From Lunularia cruciata (Eukaryota > Streptophyta > Marchantiopsida > Lunulariales > Lunulariaceae): a stretch of DNA of 64,000 nt. A program made the position numbers and the translations under genes. Under the pieces are notes generated by a model. The model was not told where the DNA came from. It saw only the letters and a list, made by a program, of their open reading frames with translations, and did not search any database. Each line of letters begins with the position of its first letter. Position 1 is the first letter of the stretch. The stretch lies in NCBI GenBank assembly GCA_948567375.1, contig OX419755.1:79130218-79194217 (forward strand). Reading direction: 5' to 3'. Of this stretch, positions 21,660 through 32,700 are shown piece by piece.

Positions 21660-22720
21660 AGGCTCACAATCCAGGTCAAATAATTCAAGTGCATAGCCTA
21701 ACCTAAAACCTGATTCTTGGATGCCTCTAACATTACTAGAATAGTGGTAATACCAATGCAAAAACCCATCACCCGCTCTCTCTCACTGGTGTTAAGCTCC
21801 ACCAACTATTGTAACTATGAGTCCCAAACCAGTCAAAGACCTCCCTCTCAAAAATCATGAGAGCTTGGGAAACTCGTGAGTGTGGGAAAAGCGGCTCTAG
21901 GCTATCCACCTAGGCTATCCACCTAGGTTCACCACTGCCATAAGTGACCTATTAGCCACTACCACCATTTGAGACTGACACCCAATGTCCAAGATGTCAT
22001 TACAATGATGTAGTGTAGTCTTTGAATCCCATCAATAGCGCAATATAGAACCTCTCTAAGTAAGATGTGCGTCCATCAAAGACAAAGATAATGAGCTTGT
22101 GATCCCACTCTTGCTGCATCTAACAATATAGCAGATCCCATCCAAGAATGGACCTCATGTGTACTCGCCACCACTCTAGTGCAAGAATCACCCATCAAAG
22201 GAACATTCTCCAAAAGGTAAGTTGGAGAAACAGATTGATGGACTTAGGGATGTCAAAGTATGCATAACATCTCCCAAAACACACTAGAACAAGCATCCTG
22301 AAGACCCAAACCTTGGCCAATAGGTGTATGTTCCTAACATGGCTATCCAACAATCACCAAGTGAATGGGACCATGTCTCTCCAAGTCCTGTGCCCCCAAC
22401 AAGAAAATGTCTTTTGGTAGGGTCTTCTGGTAATCCCTAACTGGTGACAACAATAATAACTCAGGATACCAATAAAGCTAAGTGTGTCACATGATGGAGA
22501 GAGACTTGCCTAGTAGCCTCATCTCTCTCCATATACAAGTACCTATATAGTTGTGTACTTGCCTGTAGGACCGCAACTAGTCTGATGTTAATCCCACCAA
22601 ATAACTCCAATAGACATACTGCTTCTATTGGATACTACCAAGTAATGAGTGTGGTATCCAAAGGTGTCAAGGTAATTGACTCTAGAGGCTCATCCTCATA
22701 CTCATCTCTTGGTGGTACAA
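21660..22720 (-). pseudogene. C5 cytosine DNA methyltransferase domain of M2
   Basis: Lies between protease and RT. Minus strand in order: LLELFGGIN (motif I, about 22600-22625), YLYMERDEA (motif II), VIVG-PC with TAG codons where Trp and Gln are expected (motif IV; catalytic Cys 22337-22339), GLGLQDACSSVFWEML, YLLENVPLMGDS (motif VI, 22202-22210), GSQAHYLCL (motif VIII region), SERERVMGF (motif IX/X), and LG-AMHLNYLTW (motif X, about 21680). C5 methyltransferases transfer a methyl group from S-adenosylmethionine to cytosine through the PC cysteine. The RERxMGF...LGxAMxL end is closer to DNMT3/Dcm-like enzymes than to chromomethylases, by inspection only. Length of about 330 residues suits a bare catalytic domain. 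Confidence 0.9.
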
Positions 22721-23029
22721 AGGCTCCACTCCAAGCCTGTTACACCAACCAAACTATATATTGTTGCAATGCCTCCTTTGAACTCCACAATGGAACATCC
22801 AAGGTGGATGGAACAATCCCACTTGTACTCCAAATTTGAGTGATCTCCTCTGGTATTGGAGTATCTTTTGCATGGGTATTCCTCTCCAATAAATCACTAG
22901 GCTAAGTAACTACACCACTAAAAGTTGAAATTGATGTTGCCACGGTCTTGGACTGTAGTGAGCCTACCATTGAAGCATATAGGTAGGCGACATACTCATC
23001 CCTCACTTGATTTCCAACCTGGTCTATAG
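22721..23029 (-). pseudogene. Protease-methyltransferase linker of M2
   Basis: Conserved in M1 (7745-7954) and M3 (60406-60708): ITQIWSTSGIVPSTLDVPLWS followed by EALQQ. I recognise no domain. Conservation in three copies suggests it was translated, possibly as the N-terminal part of the methyltransferase region. Confidence 0.6.
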
Positions 23030-23700
23030 GAGGTTTTCTCCTCCCAATAGTTGATATTGAAACCCATGGGGTATAACACTGTTCTCCCAACTAGCACATC
23101 ATATGACTCAACTATTGTTGTAATAGCCTAAGCTCTCACACCAAGCTATCAATCAGGGTGACCAAGCTGAACTTGGACAACAAGCTCCCCACACGTGATG
23201 TATTGTGTTGAACCACCACCTAGAGATGCATGGATCTGAAATGGACACCCCTTCACATCGGTCTTCCATAACTCCATACCAACAACTACAGCCTTCTCCA
23301 ACATAAGGGGCTACGCACCAACATCAAGTAAGACCCTTTATGGCATATAGACCTTCCCTAAAGGTCCCACCAAACAAAAAATCCCCCTTTGGTTATCCAA
23401 CAAGACAACCCCATGTGTAAACCATGCTCGTTCAAAGGCCGGTCTAGTTGGTAACTCCTCCAGTCTAGCCATTGTTGCTTGCCATAAACCATTGGTCGTT
23501 GAGCGAATCCTATGCTCCTCAACCAAGTCAACGCCATTATCAACCATCTCTACTCTAGAAGTAGGTACCATATCATCCCTACCCCCACAAAGCATGGCAG
23601 CCAATCGGAACATTGGGGTTGGGTCAACTCCCAATGTACACATGTCATTGGATGAAAATAAAGGATAGCGCATAATCAGCTAAGCCGCCCCCTACATTGT
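23030..23700 (-). pseudogene. Retropepsin-like protease of M2
   Basis: Stretch 23338-23673 (LPTRPAFERAWFTHG, VVLLDNQRGIFCLVG) leads into RVLLDVGA near 23320, the active-site strand (D-V-G-A; D-F-G-A in M1), and then GMELWKTDVKGCPFQ and a LGHPD block. Retropepsin assignment rests on position between gag and the methyltransferase and on the LLDxGA strand. Confidence 0.72.
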
Positions 23701-24009
23701 GCTAGACTCAATCTATGTAGTAGCAGGTAGCTGACTAGTAGGTATTCCATCATGCACCCCATCACCACCTACCACACCTACACTAGGACGTCTAGGAGCC
23801 GTGGATGGGCCTCAGAGAGCATGAAAGACTGAGGAAGTCAGACTTGTCTTCCAACCTCTCTTCTTTGTGGGTCCAACTCCATTGATGCTCCTCTAGGCTT
23901 TGGAGCATGTACGGCACTCCTAGTCACTACAAAAGAGGCATCTACATGTACTGCTTCACACATGAAATCCAAGGCATCTTTATCACTAGCATATGATGTG
24001 GAAGCCTCA

Positions 24010-25900
24010 ACACCAAATCTGATCTCCTCTAAGTTATGGCCATGCTAACCAATTTATGCTCGACCTGCTCCATGCGTGTAGTCATGGTTGTATGAGAAGT
24101 AAGAGCAGGTACTACACCTCTACTAGGTGTGGATCCTCTACCATCACCTCTAGCACCCCGTCCTCCATGACTTGGAGCTCCTCTACCACTTGCCATAGCA
24201 GACCTCCCACTCCGTAATTGTAACAATATGGAGTTTAGCGACGAAGTTAGTAGGGCAACAAAATAGCAAATAAGACAAATTAGCCTAGAATATTCCGGAA
24301 GTATCTAAGAAGCTTCTTGGGAAGCTTCCTGGCTAGCTTAGCTTGCACCTCAAGTAAGTAGCTTCTAGAAGGAAGCTTCTAACTAGCTTAGCTTGCATGC
24401 CAAGTAGGCGGCTTGGTTAACTTGGCTTGCACTCTAAGAAAGCGGCTCAAGGAAGCTTCTTGAGAAGCTTCCCAAGGGCCTTGTATGCTACCTATAAATA
24501 CCAAAGCCAAAGCTCATGCTAGGCATTCGGATTTTTCTCTCATTCTAGCGTCCCAATGTGAGCTTCCATTCTTCTATTTCTCTCCTCGGTCTTGGTCTTT
24601 TACAATAACTTTGGGTGAAGGTCAAAGCACTAGTCACTACTATGACCAAATCTATGGCAATGCTCACACTGCCTCTGTGCTGGCTGTGATGCACCAGAGG
24701 TATCAGGTCCGCTGCCTTGAGTGTACTCTCTCCTATGATGAGGTCCATCACAAGTCCAACAAGCAACACCACTACTCATTGGTTGCTGCAGACCCAAAAA
24801 TGAAGGTAAGGGTCTAACTACAATAGGCCCTCCACTCGCTCCATAGGACTTAGGCTGTCCACTCTATCCTCAAAAACCAATTGGACATGGTGCACTTTAT
24901 TGCACTCGAGAAGAAATCACAATTGTGGATGAGGTCTCTTCCACCAAATCCAAATGTCACCACTCTCTCCTCCACCATGTTGAGCTTAGTATGCTCAGCC
25001 AAACCAAAGACCATTACCAAAGTGAGTGAAGTAGCCTATAACAACCTAGCACCACAAACTCTATATCCCAACTCCTTGTCCAGTATCCCATACCAAACTG
25101 GACTGCTTGGGCCTCAGTAACTCCTTGAGTGAAAATGAGCAGCCAGCTCATGCAAGTGTATGCCTCACTTAGGCTCTCTCCAACCTTTTATTGGAACTCC
25201 TACAAGCTCCTTAGCTTGTCAGTCTGCACTCCCTAGTAGTTTTGCCTCAAACACTAGAAGAACTCTACAATGGGGTTAAACCCCGGTACTACACCACCTC
25301 TTGTAGCGATACCTCCACTCATAGTAGCACCATCTCCAAGAGATCCACCAATGCTACTAGAGCTAGAACTTGTGGGTATAGCCGATCTACCTCTAGAAAC
25401 TGAGCCTCAAGTAATAGAGATATAGTTCAAAGACCAATACTATCTCCATAGCTCAATCTCCTCCAAGTGACCTCTCCTAAACTCATGGTAGTTGTCCATT
25501 GGTGGACCCTCCAAATGCTGAAACAAGCCTTTCTATGCCATGAAGGGTGTGAACAAAATTGGGTTCTGCATCTATTGTAGATCACACCAATTATCAAACT
25601 CTTGGATGAAGTCATCCAACTCAATGGTACCCACTATACCAGAGTAACGCTTGGAATCTTTGGAGGCCCCATAAATCTTGTCCATGTCCCACAACAACAG
25701 CGCAAACACACCAAGTGCACTTTCAACTAGAATTAGCTCATATGTCAAACTCCAACTCAGAGTCAATCTCCTTCCTCATTAGGACCTGAGATATAAGCTG
25801 ATAGGACTTGAGATATAGACCTAAGCACCACTTCGAGTAATCCCATTATATACTATAGGGCTATCTCCTTTGGAATCCCCAAAGAACTCCATCGTGACAA
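24010..25900 (-). pseudogene. gag of M2 with two zinc knuckles, split by a solo LTR
   Basis: Capsid at 25430-25770: YSGIVGTIELDDFIQEFDNW, then FTPFMAWKGLFQHLEGPPMDDYHEF. Two zinc knuckles lie at about 24620-24780 (damaged here, intact in M3). A basic glycine/arginine-rich tail (GRGAPSHGGRGARGDGRG) at 24120-24200 may bind nucleic acid. The solo H LTR at 24219-24604 separates the knuckles from the tail. Confidence 0.82.
24219..24604 (+). repeat. Solo LTR of family H in M2 gag
   Basis: 386 bp, TGTAACAATATGG to CTTTTACA. Flanks GTAAT (24214-24218) and ATAAC (24605-24609) are explained by a GTAAC duplication that took one C-to-T and one G-to-A change; M1 reads GTAACTTTG at the empty site. Contains GAATATTCCGGAA (24288-24300). 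Confidence 0.92.
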
Positions 25901-26307
25901 AATAACCACAAACCGCCAACCACAAACCGCAACCACAAGTACCTCACTAAGGGGCCAACACCACCAACCAAACACCACCAAGTACCGACACCAACTGAGC
26001 ATCACCCACTAATGTAGCCCTAACTATGACAACTACATTAAGGGAAAGGACGACATGTAACCTACCATCACAACACGCACTCTCAAGATCTACAAGTCAT
26101 CACTTCCTGCCTCACCAAAGAGAAACAAAGGTAGTCTAATTGGTCATCACTCCAGCCTCACTACCAAGAGCACATAGAGCACCAATGCTCAAAATTTAGG
26201 GCACTTCACACAAACGTGGTGCAAAAACAAGAAGTAAAGAATGGAAGGGGTCCAATCACAAGAAATCTAAACAAAAACTCTTCATCTCATAAAATAACAC
26301 TAGACTA

Positions 26308-26319
26308 ACTCTGCCACCA
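26308..26319 (-). other. Possible primer binding site of M2
   Basis: The minus strand reads TGGTGGCAGAGT just inside the LTR end; M1 has TGGCGACAAAGT at the same place (about 38611-38622). It resembles but does not match the iMet complement, so the primer tRNA is unknown. Confidence 0.45.
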
Positions 26320-27659
26320 TTTGGCATTTGACATAATAGGAGTTCCTATCTATGTCCTAAGCTACCAGGACCACCAAGAATAGGATTAGATTTCCTCTCC
26401 TAGCCAAAGCTATACGTGTACAAATAATATAGAATATTCAATAGGATAACAAGTGAGGGTGGACCAGTTGGCTAGTGCACTAGTCTAGGAGCCAAAGATC
26501 TAGGGGTCAAATCCTATTGCACACAGTCTAGCAAGATAGATAGATTTTGCCAAACAATGACCAAGATCTACTCTAAACTAGCTAGCCAGCAAGTTGGCTT
26601 GCTGGCTCTTTTAGGCCTTCATAGCCCATAGTCCTATGCCTTGAAGCTTCTAAATGCCAAACTTCAGTCAAATGAGACCTTTCTTCTTGCCACTTCAAAC
26701 CTTCTCCAAATCTAGTGAAACTCTTCCAAATTGGCCAACAAGCAAAACTTCTCCAAATCCGCCAACAAGCAAAACTCCTCCAAATCTGGCCAAAATCTGA
26801 AGTAAACTCCAGCAAAAATCTGATGTAAATCCCTAAAGTTGGTTGATTGCCAAATCCTCCATTAGCTCTTCACTCAAGCCAAATTGAAAAATTAGATCTC
26901 TCCAATGAAATTCTCAACTCCACCTTCAATTTCACTTTTTGAGCCCAACTCATACCAAATTGGTCATGCTTTCACCTCTTGAGCTCAAAATCACAACTAC
27001 CGCTTGAAAATTGCTTCTCTTTGCTCAAAATTTGGCCAAAATCTACACACCGTTTGCTTCATTGCCAAATTTGCATCAATCAAATGAGCTTTTGCACACT
27101 AGGGAAAAATTGAACTCCGATTGAGCTATCAACAATCAGTGAGTCTTGGAGATATCACCAACACTCTTAGTTCTTGCACCCAATTTCTCCTTGACCTCAC
27201 TACTTTGATGTAATCAATTCATTTACACAACTTGACTCACACTCAATTAGATCAATACTTGATCTATCACTATAATTTGCCAATAATTGGGCACTGATCA
27301 CAATCAAACCACACCCACTCTAGCTAAGAGAATCCAAGTGACGCTCACCGGCCTCTGTCCACCATAGCCAGGACCTCGAAGGCTCAACATCAAAGAAGAA
27401 ATCTCTCTAAAGTTGCACTTCAATAGTATATCTCTTGGGCTTGAGCTAGGTTCCAAACCCTAACGGTCCCACTAACGGCACACCTAATGGTGCAAATGGG
27501 GCAATGTGACAGTGGGCCCCACCATGAAGTCAGTACCCCAAACACAAAATTTGACCGTCAAAAAGTAGTCTACAAGTAATTGCTAAAATACCTCTAACCA
27601 TTACCATTGCAACTCCAATGTTTGAGCAATCTAGATATGAAACTACAAATGGTGTGACA
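26320..27659 (-). repeat. 5' LTR of M2
   Basis: About 1.34 kb. The outer end is ...GGTGTGACA at 27659 (TGTCA in the element's sense), and the inner end is ...TGTCAAATGCCA next to the primer site. M1 has the same outer end (39856) and inner end. The right 450 bp matches the core of the 3' block at 8438-8884. Contains a tRNA-like segment (26455-26525). Confidence 0.75.
26455..26525 (+). other. tRNA-like segment in the M2 LTR
   Basis: CCAGTTGGCTAGTGCA resembles a D-arm, CTAGGAG an anticodon loop (AGG) and GGGGTCAAATCC a box B. The better-kept homologue is at 38760-38831. Not a functional tRNA: the stems do not close. Confidence 0.5.
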
Positions 27660-27996
27660 CACACACACAAAATCTCTCTCTTTCTTTCTCTCTCTCTCTC
27701 TGTCTTATCAAGAGCATTCCAATAGAATCTCACCCAAGTGATTTCTGAGATTCTTGCAAGAAGATTCCCCAAAGATTCCTTCCAATCAAAGATTGTTTGA
27801 CCAACCAGATAGGACTAAAACTTACATGTCACCAATGTATATATTTGATCCAAGGGTGGAGCTTCCTTGGAGAGAATCCTCTTTGCTATAGAATAAAGAC
27901 AAGGTGCTCCTTTGGGGCATTAGAGTATTGAGTGTGAAGCTTTGTATTTCTTCCTTGTGTTTTTCTTGTAAGTTCTCCTATCCTTGGAAGATTACA
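27660..27996 (+). repeat. 5' LTR of T1, second part
   Basis: Resumes in (CA)n/(TC)n tracts and continues along the T-LTR consensus to GGAAGATTACA. Contains CTATAGAATAAAG where other copies have the TATA-like CTATATAATAAAG. Confidence 0.85.
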
Positions 27997-27997
27997 A

Positions 27998-28012
27998 TGG
28001 TATCTTAGTAGG
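27998..28012 (+). other. Primer binding site of T1
   Basis: TGGTATCTTAGTAGG, one base after the LTR: a decayed tRNA-iMet complement (TGGTATCAGAGCAGG in H2). Confidence 0.75.
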
Positions 28013-28384
28013 TATTTCAATCCAAGAGGGTGGATCACCCTTCTTGGAGGAACATGGGCTATTGAGATTGAGTAATTTTGAAGAGAGAAACCATAGTGCA
28101 ATCAACACATTAGGAGTGTGTTAGAGAGAGAATGGGATGGAAGCTCTTGGAATACCCTACACCTTGCTTTTTGTTCTTGAATTTGTTCCACATCAAGATT
28201 ATATTCATCCAATGTGAGCAAGTGAGAGTATATATCATTTTCCATTTTGGAGTAAAGTTCATGGATATAATGATGAATTCACCAAACTCAATGATTTTGC
28301 CTCTAGTGATCTATGATAAAGAGTGGGATTTGATGATCCACATTTTTTTATGATGGATTTGAATATATCAAATCATCTCCCTTT

Positions 28385-28820
28385 CAACACTCAAGTAGAA
28401 ATCTGTTATGTGGTTAGACCAAAAGTAATGTTTAAAGATTTCATAATATGCAATTTTGGTGATAAATATTATCAACAAGTGATAGTTTTTGAAGTCCCAA
28501 TTGTCCATACCCTCTCTCAAGTGATCATATTAACCCTCCATTGAAGTAGGAAGTAGCAATTGGGCAGGAAGTAGTGATTGGGCAGTTGTTGTGTGTAAGA
28601 ATCAACACTCAAGTAGAAATCTGTAATGTGGTTAGACCAAAAGTAATGTTTAGAGTTTTCATAATCTGCAATTTTGGTGATAAATATTATCAACAAGTGA
28701 TAGTCTCTGAAGTTCCAATAGTCCATACACTCTCTCAAGTGATCATATTAACCCTCCATTGAAGTAGGAAGTAGCAATTGGGCAAGAAGTAGCGATTGGG
28801 CAGTTGTTGTGTGTAAGAAT
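28385..28820 (+). repeat. Two 218-bp tandem units in the T1 leader
   Basis: Unit 1 28385-28602, unit 2 28603-28820, both starting CAACACTCAAGTAGAAATCTG and ending GTGTGTAAGAAT, directly before the gag ATG at 28822. The duplication created two similar 73-codon and 62-codon reading frames that have no other support. Confidence 0.85.
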
Positions 28821-28821
28821 C

Positions 28822-30610
28822 ATGGATCCAAAGTTGCAAGATTTGATGCAAAGAATGCAAGGGATGTTGAACAAGTTTTAGGAGATCAAGATGACCATGG
28901 AGCCATTGCAAAGTCAAGTATGCACCTTCAGGAAACATCAGGCAATGCAAGAAGGGGAACCATCCCAAAACCGAATACCAACAGCCAAAATACTTGGAAA
29001 GTCACTCATGCCAATGACACCAACCTTGGTCAATAATGAAGCCACATTGTTATTATGGATGAAGAAGACATGTAATATTGAGCCTTATAATGGAGAATGT
29101 TCCATAAGAATAGTGGCAAATTGGATTCAAGAATGAATCAATACTTTCAATTATTCACAATTGAAATCACCAATCATTCTACATGTGTGTTTGCAAGTGG
29201 GTATTGTGAGCCGGCATGTCTCTCACTCAGGATGAACCTCTGATGGCTATTATGGTAGCGCACCATGGACTAAGAAGGCAAGGAATCCCAACTCCATCAT
29301 ACTCCTCCAAGGCTAACACTCCAAGACTCAAGACATTGCTCGCTAAAGAACTCAATGAGAGAGAGATAGTTGTAAATGAAAGGATGATGAGTACCTCCTC
29401 ACCCCTTGTTTATATACTTGTGAAATAGTTACGTACCAAAGTTACTAATTACCGTAGTAACTCAAGTTACTAGACTAAAAGTCAAGTAAAGTCAAAAAGT
29501 AGAAAGGAATATCCATTCACATGGGCATATTCCCTTAAGCATGTGGTCTTATCTTGACCCAACCACTAAGTCAAGGATTCCTTGACATGGGCTATCCTTG
29601 GACTAAAGAAGAATCCAAAACAAAAAGGCTTGTGGGCCCAAGAGTTCTCAACTCTTTCCTCAAAGCCAAACACCTAGGAATAATACCAAGTCAACACACT
29701 AAAATCCAAAATAGTGGTGCTCATCTTTTCTACTTCCTCTAAAGTAAGGTCCCATCTATCTTAGCTATGACTAACTTTAGCTAACCATGACTAATATAGA
29801 ACCATCCTTTATCTCTATATAAATAATATCTCTTAAGTACTTGTAATACCAAGCTAAATATCACAATACCACACACATGCACAAATGGGTGTTACAGTAC
29901 TTGATTGATAAGGCCCTCACATGGTACAATGCTTGGGAATGATCGACGTTGGTAGAAAGAAGAGAGGTCACTTGGATGGCCATGCAAGAAAGGTTGCTAC
30001 AGATTTCCAATCCATGGATTTTGTGCAAATATCCCAAACCCAACTATGAAAGTTGAAGCAAAAGAACAACGTATAGAGTAAGCGGAGGTATTTCTCAATC
30101 TACATGTTGTATAAGCAATATGAGTCCATCAGAAGCTCTAGAAAATTTCAAATGAGGTTTAAATGAGTGAATTTGCCAAGAAGTAATGGTGCAAAACCCT
30201 TGCATGCATTTTGAAGCCATTGCTTGCGCTTAGAGAATAGCATGGGCACTTGGAAGACATGAATGGGTAGTCCTAACTCAACATTATTGTTTGAAATACA
30301 ACACTTTGGTGGACCAATTCCTATGGAATTGTGCAACCTATGGTTCCAAGAACAAGGAGCACAATCGCTCTAAGGAGAACAGGGATGGGTCAAAGAAAGG
30401 AGAGATGGAGTCCCACAAGAAGAATAAACTCAAGTAGAATAATGTCTTTGTTATAATTGTAGCCAAGTTAGGCACCTAGCCATCAATTGTTGTACTTGTT
30501 TTCTTAGAGGCCCTTGGCCTCCATACATGACATGTTTGAACAACATGGAGAAATGGATTGAAGAGGAGGATGCAAAAATCACATCAAAAAACAAAGATTG
30601 CCAATAAATG
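28822..30610 (+). pseudogene. gag of T1, split by a 679-bp insertion
   Basis: Start ATG 28822 (MDPKLQDLMQRMQGML), then a TMEPLQSQ stretch and capsid piece to 29202. The reading resumes at about 29891 with LIDKALTWYNAWE, a typical gypsy capsid block. A zinc knuckle C-Y-N-C-x4-H-x4-C (CSQVRHLAINC) lies at about 30447-30490. Several in-frame stops. Confidence 0.82.
29203..29881 (+). mobile_element. 679-bp insertion of unknown type in T1 gag
   Basis: CAAGTGGGT (29194-29202) and CAAATGGGT (29882-29890) flank it, a 9-bp duplication with one G-to-A change; joining the flanks gives an open gag reading (QVGVLQYLIDK). The ends show no clear inverted repeat. It has a CTATATAAATA box near 29815. Strand is arbitrary. 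A 9-bp duplication is usual for Mutator-like elements; a solo LTR with 5-bp TGGGT duplication is the alternative. Confidence 0.65.
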
Positions 30611-30689
30611 TACCTCATAACTTTACTAGCTCAATAGAGAAGCAAAAAAGCAAGAGAAGGAAGAGGACAAGAGCATAAAGATTGAGGAA

Positions 30690-32700
30690 GACAAACTCAC
30701 AATTGATTGTTGTAAATGGAGTCCTAGAAGGCAATCAAGTGAGAGTATTGATAGACCTTGGAGCAATAGAGAATTTCTTGTCTTGATCTATTGCAATAAG
30801 GTTGGAGAAGGATGAGAATGAAGAAGTAGAATTACCTAATGGGCAAACAAAGAGGATTGAGTTGCTACCTAGAAAGGTAGAAATCTTTGTAGGAGAGTAT
30901 CAAGAAGCAATTGAGTGGCAAGTGATATAGGTAGCTTGTTATGATGCAATCTTAGGTATGTTATGGATGGAACACTACAACCCCATGGTTAATTGGAGAA
31001 AGAAAGTAGTGAGAACTTGCCAATGGAAGATCATCAGGGTTAAAGAAAGATCACAAATGCAAGAATTATCTCTTTATGTCATAGGACCAATAGCTATTAG
31101 TAAGATAGATAGATCTTTCATGAGTTTAATAAGAGAAGTCTAGAGTGCACAACTTGATGGATAAGTTCCTAAGAAATTCAAAGATGTGGTCAATGAGTTT
31201 CAAGATGTCTTCTTGGATGATATAACCTTAGTATTACCACCAGAAAGGAGAATAGATCATAAAATCAAGATAATTCCTAGGAAGACATCTCCTTGTAATG
31301 CCCCATATCATCTATCACCTCATGAGTTGGAAAAGTGTAAGGCTAAAATCAAAGATATGTTAAAAAGGGGTTTATCCAACCCAACATATCCCTATATGGA
31401 GCTCTTGTCTTATTTGTGAAGAAAAAGGACAGTATAATGCACATGTGCATTGACTATCGATGCCTAAATCAACAACGGTGAAGGAAAAATACCCCTTACC
31501 TTGTATGGATGACCAATTCAATCAACTCAATGGGGCAAAAAATTTCACCAAACTTGATTTGCAAAGTGGTTACAACCAAATCCAATTTGCAAAGGAAGAC
31601 ATCCATAAAACTACCTTTTGAATGAGGTATGGTCACCTTGAGTACCTAGTGATGTTGTTTAACTTCACCAATGTACCAACCACTTTCATGAGTTTGATGA
31701 ATGACATATTTTGTCTATACTTGGATAAATTTGTTATCATTTTCATAGATGATATCCTCATCTACAATAAGACAATGATGGAACACAAGCAACATCTATG
31801 AGAAATCCTCTAAATTCTATGAAAGAATCAATTGTATGCCAAAATCTTAAAGTGCAAATTTGGCAAGTCTGAAGTAGACTACTTGAGGTATAGAGTAAGC
31901 GCACAAGTTATCCAAGTGTTAATAAATAAAATAGAGGTCATTTAGAAGTAGAGTGCTCCATAACATTAAACTCAACTCAAGAGTTTCTTGGGATTAATGG
32001 GATCTATCATCAATCATCAAAGAACTTTTCTAAGGTTGCACAGCCTCTAATAGCACTACTTGGCAAGGGGAAGAAGTAACTATGGGGAGCTACACAAGAA
32101 TTGGCCTTTCAAGGATTGAAAGATGCATGACTACATGCACCAGTCTTGAAATAGTATGAAGTTTTTGATACATTGTTACACTTGATGCATCTATAGCCAA
32201 CTTGATTGGAAATTTTGGTAGATGTATCAAGCATAACAATAAGAGCAATCCCACAACAAGAGTGGCATGATGGATGGCACCCAATTGCATATTTCTCTCA
32301 AAAGTTGTTATCAGCAAATACAACTATCACACCACCAAATGAGAAGAGTTGGCCATTGTCCTTGCAACCAAGCATTGGAAGCACTATCTTGGCAAGAAGG
32401 CATTTTTAGTGGAGACAAGCTGCAAACCTCTAGTCTATCTCAAGACACAAAAAGATCTATCTCATTGATAGATTTGGTGGATAGAGTGGAGACATCAGTT
32501 CAATATGAGGATCACATATGTGGAATGCAAGAAGCAACTTGCAAATGCATTCACCCAAATGCCTATGGCAAACCATCTGGTTGTAGAGGTCAAGATGAAC
32601 ATTGAATTTTGGCCAAGGATTCTTGTTGCTACAAAAATTGACCCATAGATTGTCGGAGCTTGATCATCTAAAGGCATCGCTAGTGTTTAAGGACTCTCTT
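30690..32700 (+). pseudogene. Protease, RT and RNase H of T1
   Basis: Protease: VLIDLGAIENFLS near 30740 (active-site strand, Leu for Ser/Thr), closing with ILGMLWMEHYNPMVNW (30950). RT: FKDVVNEFQDVF (31170-31200), HLSPHELEKCKAKI, motif [13 protein letters not shown] (31735-31770, Asp pair intact). RNase H: GLKDA block at 32100, then IAYFSQKLL (32280). Multiple frameshifts and stops. Confidence 0.85.

Larger units (their letters stand above)
8332..27659 (-). mobile_element. Family-M gypsy element M2, the most complete copy
   Basis: Minus-strand element inserted in the 5' LTR of T1. From its 5' end (right): LTR 26320-27659, primer site 26308-26319, gag 24010-25900, protease 23030-23700, methyltransferase 21660-22720, RT/RNase H 19900-21330, integrase 18872-19640 and, beyond a 9-kb nested insertion, integrase tail with PHD finger 9165-9819, then the 3' end 8332-8990. 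About 10 kb without nested elements. The outer flanks are TC and CA microsatellites, so no clean target duplication can be read. Confidence 0.87.

Noticed and set aside
26455-26525. Functional tRNA gene
   Set aside because: Box B-like sequence is present but acceptor and T stems do not pair and the segment lies inside an LTR; kept as a tRNA-like remnant only.
28132-28762. Two similar 60-73-codon frames (28323-28544 and 28574-28762)
   Set aside because: They arise from the 218-bp tandem duplication in the T1 leader and precede the gag start; nothing else supports translation.
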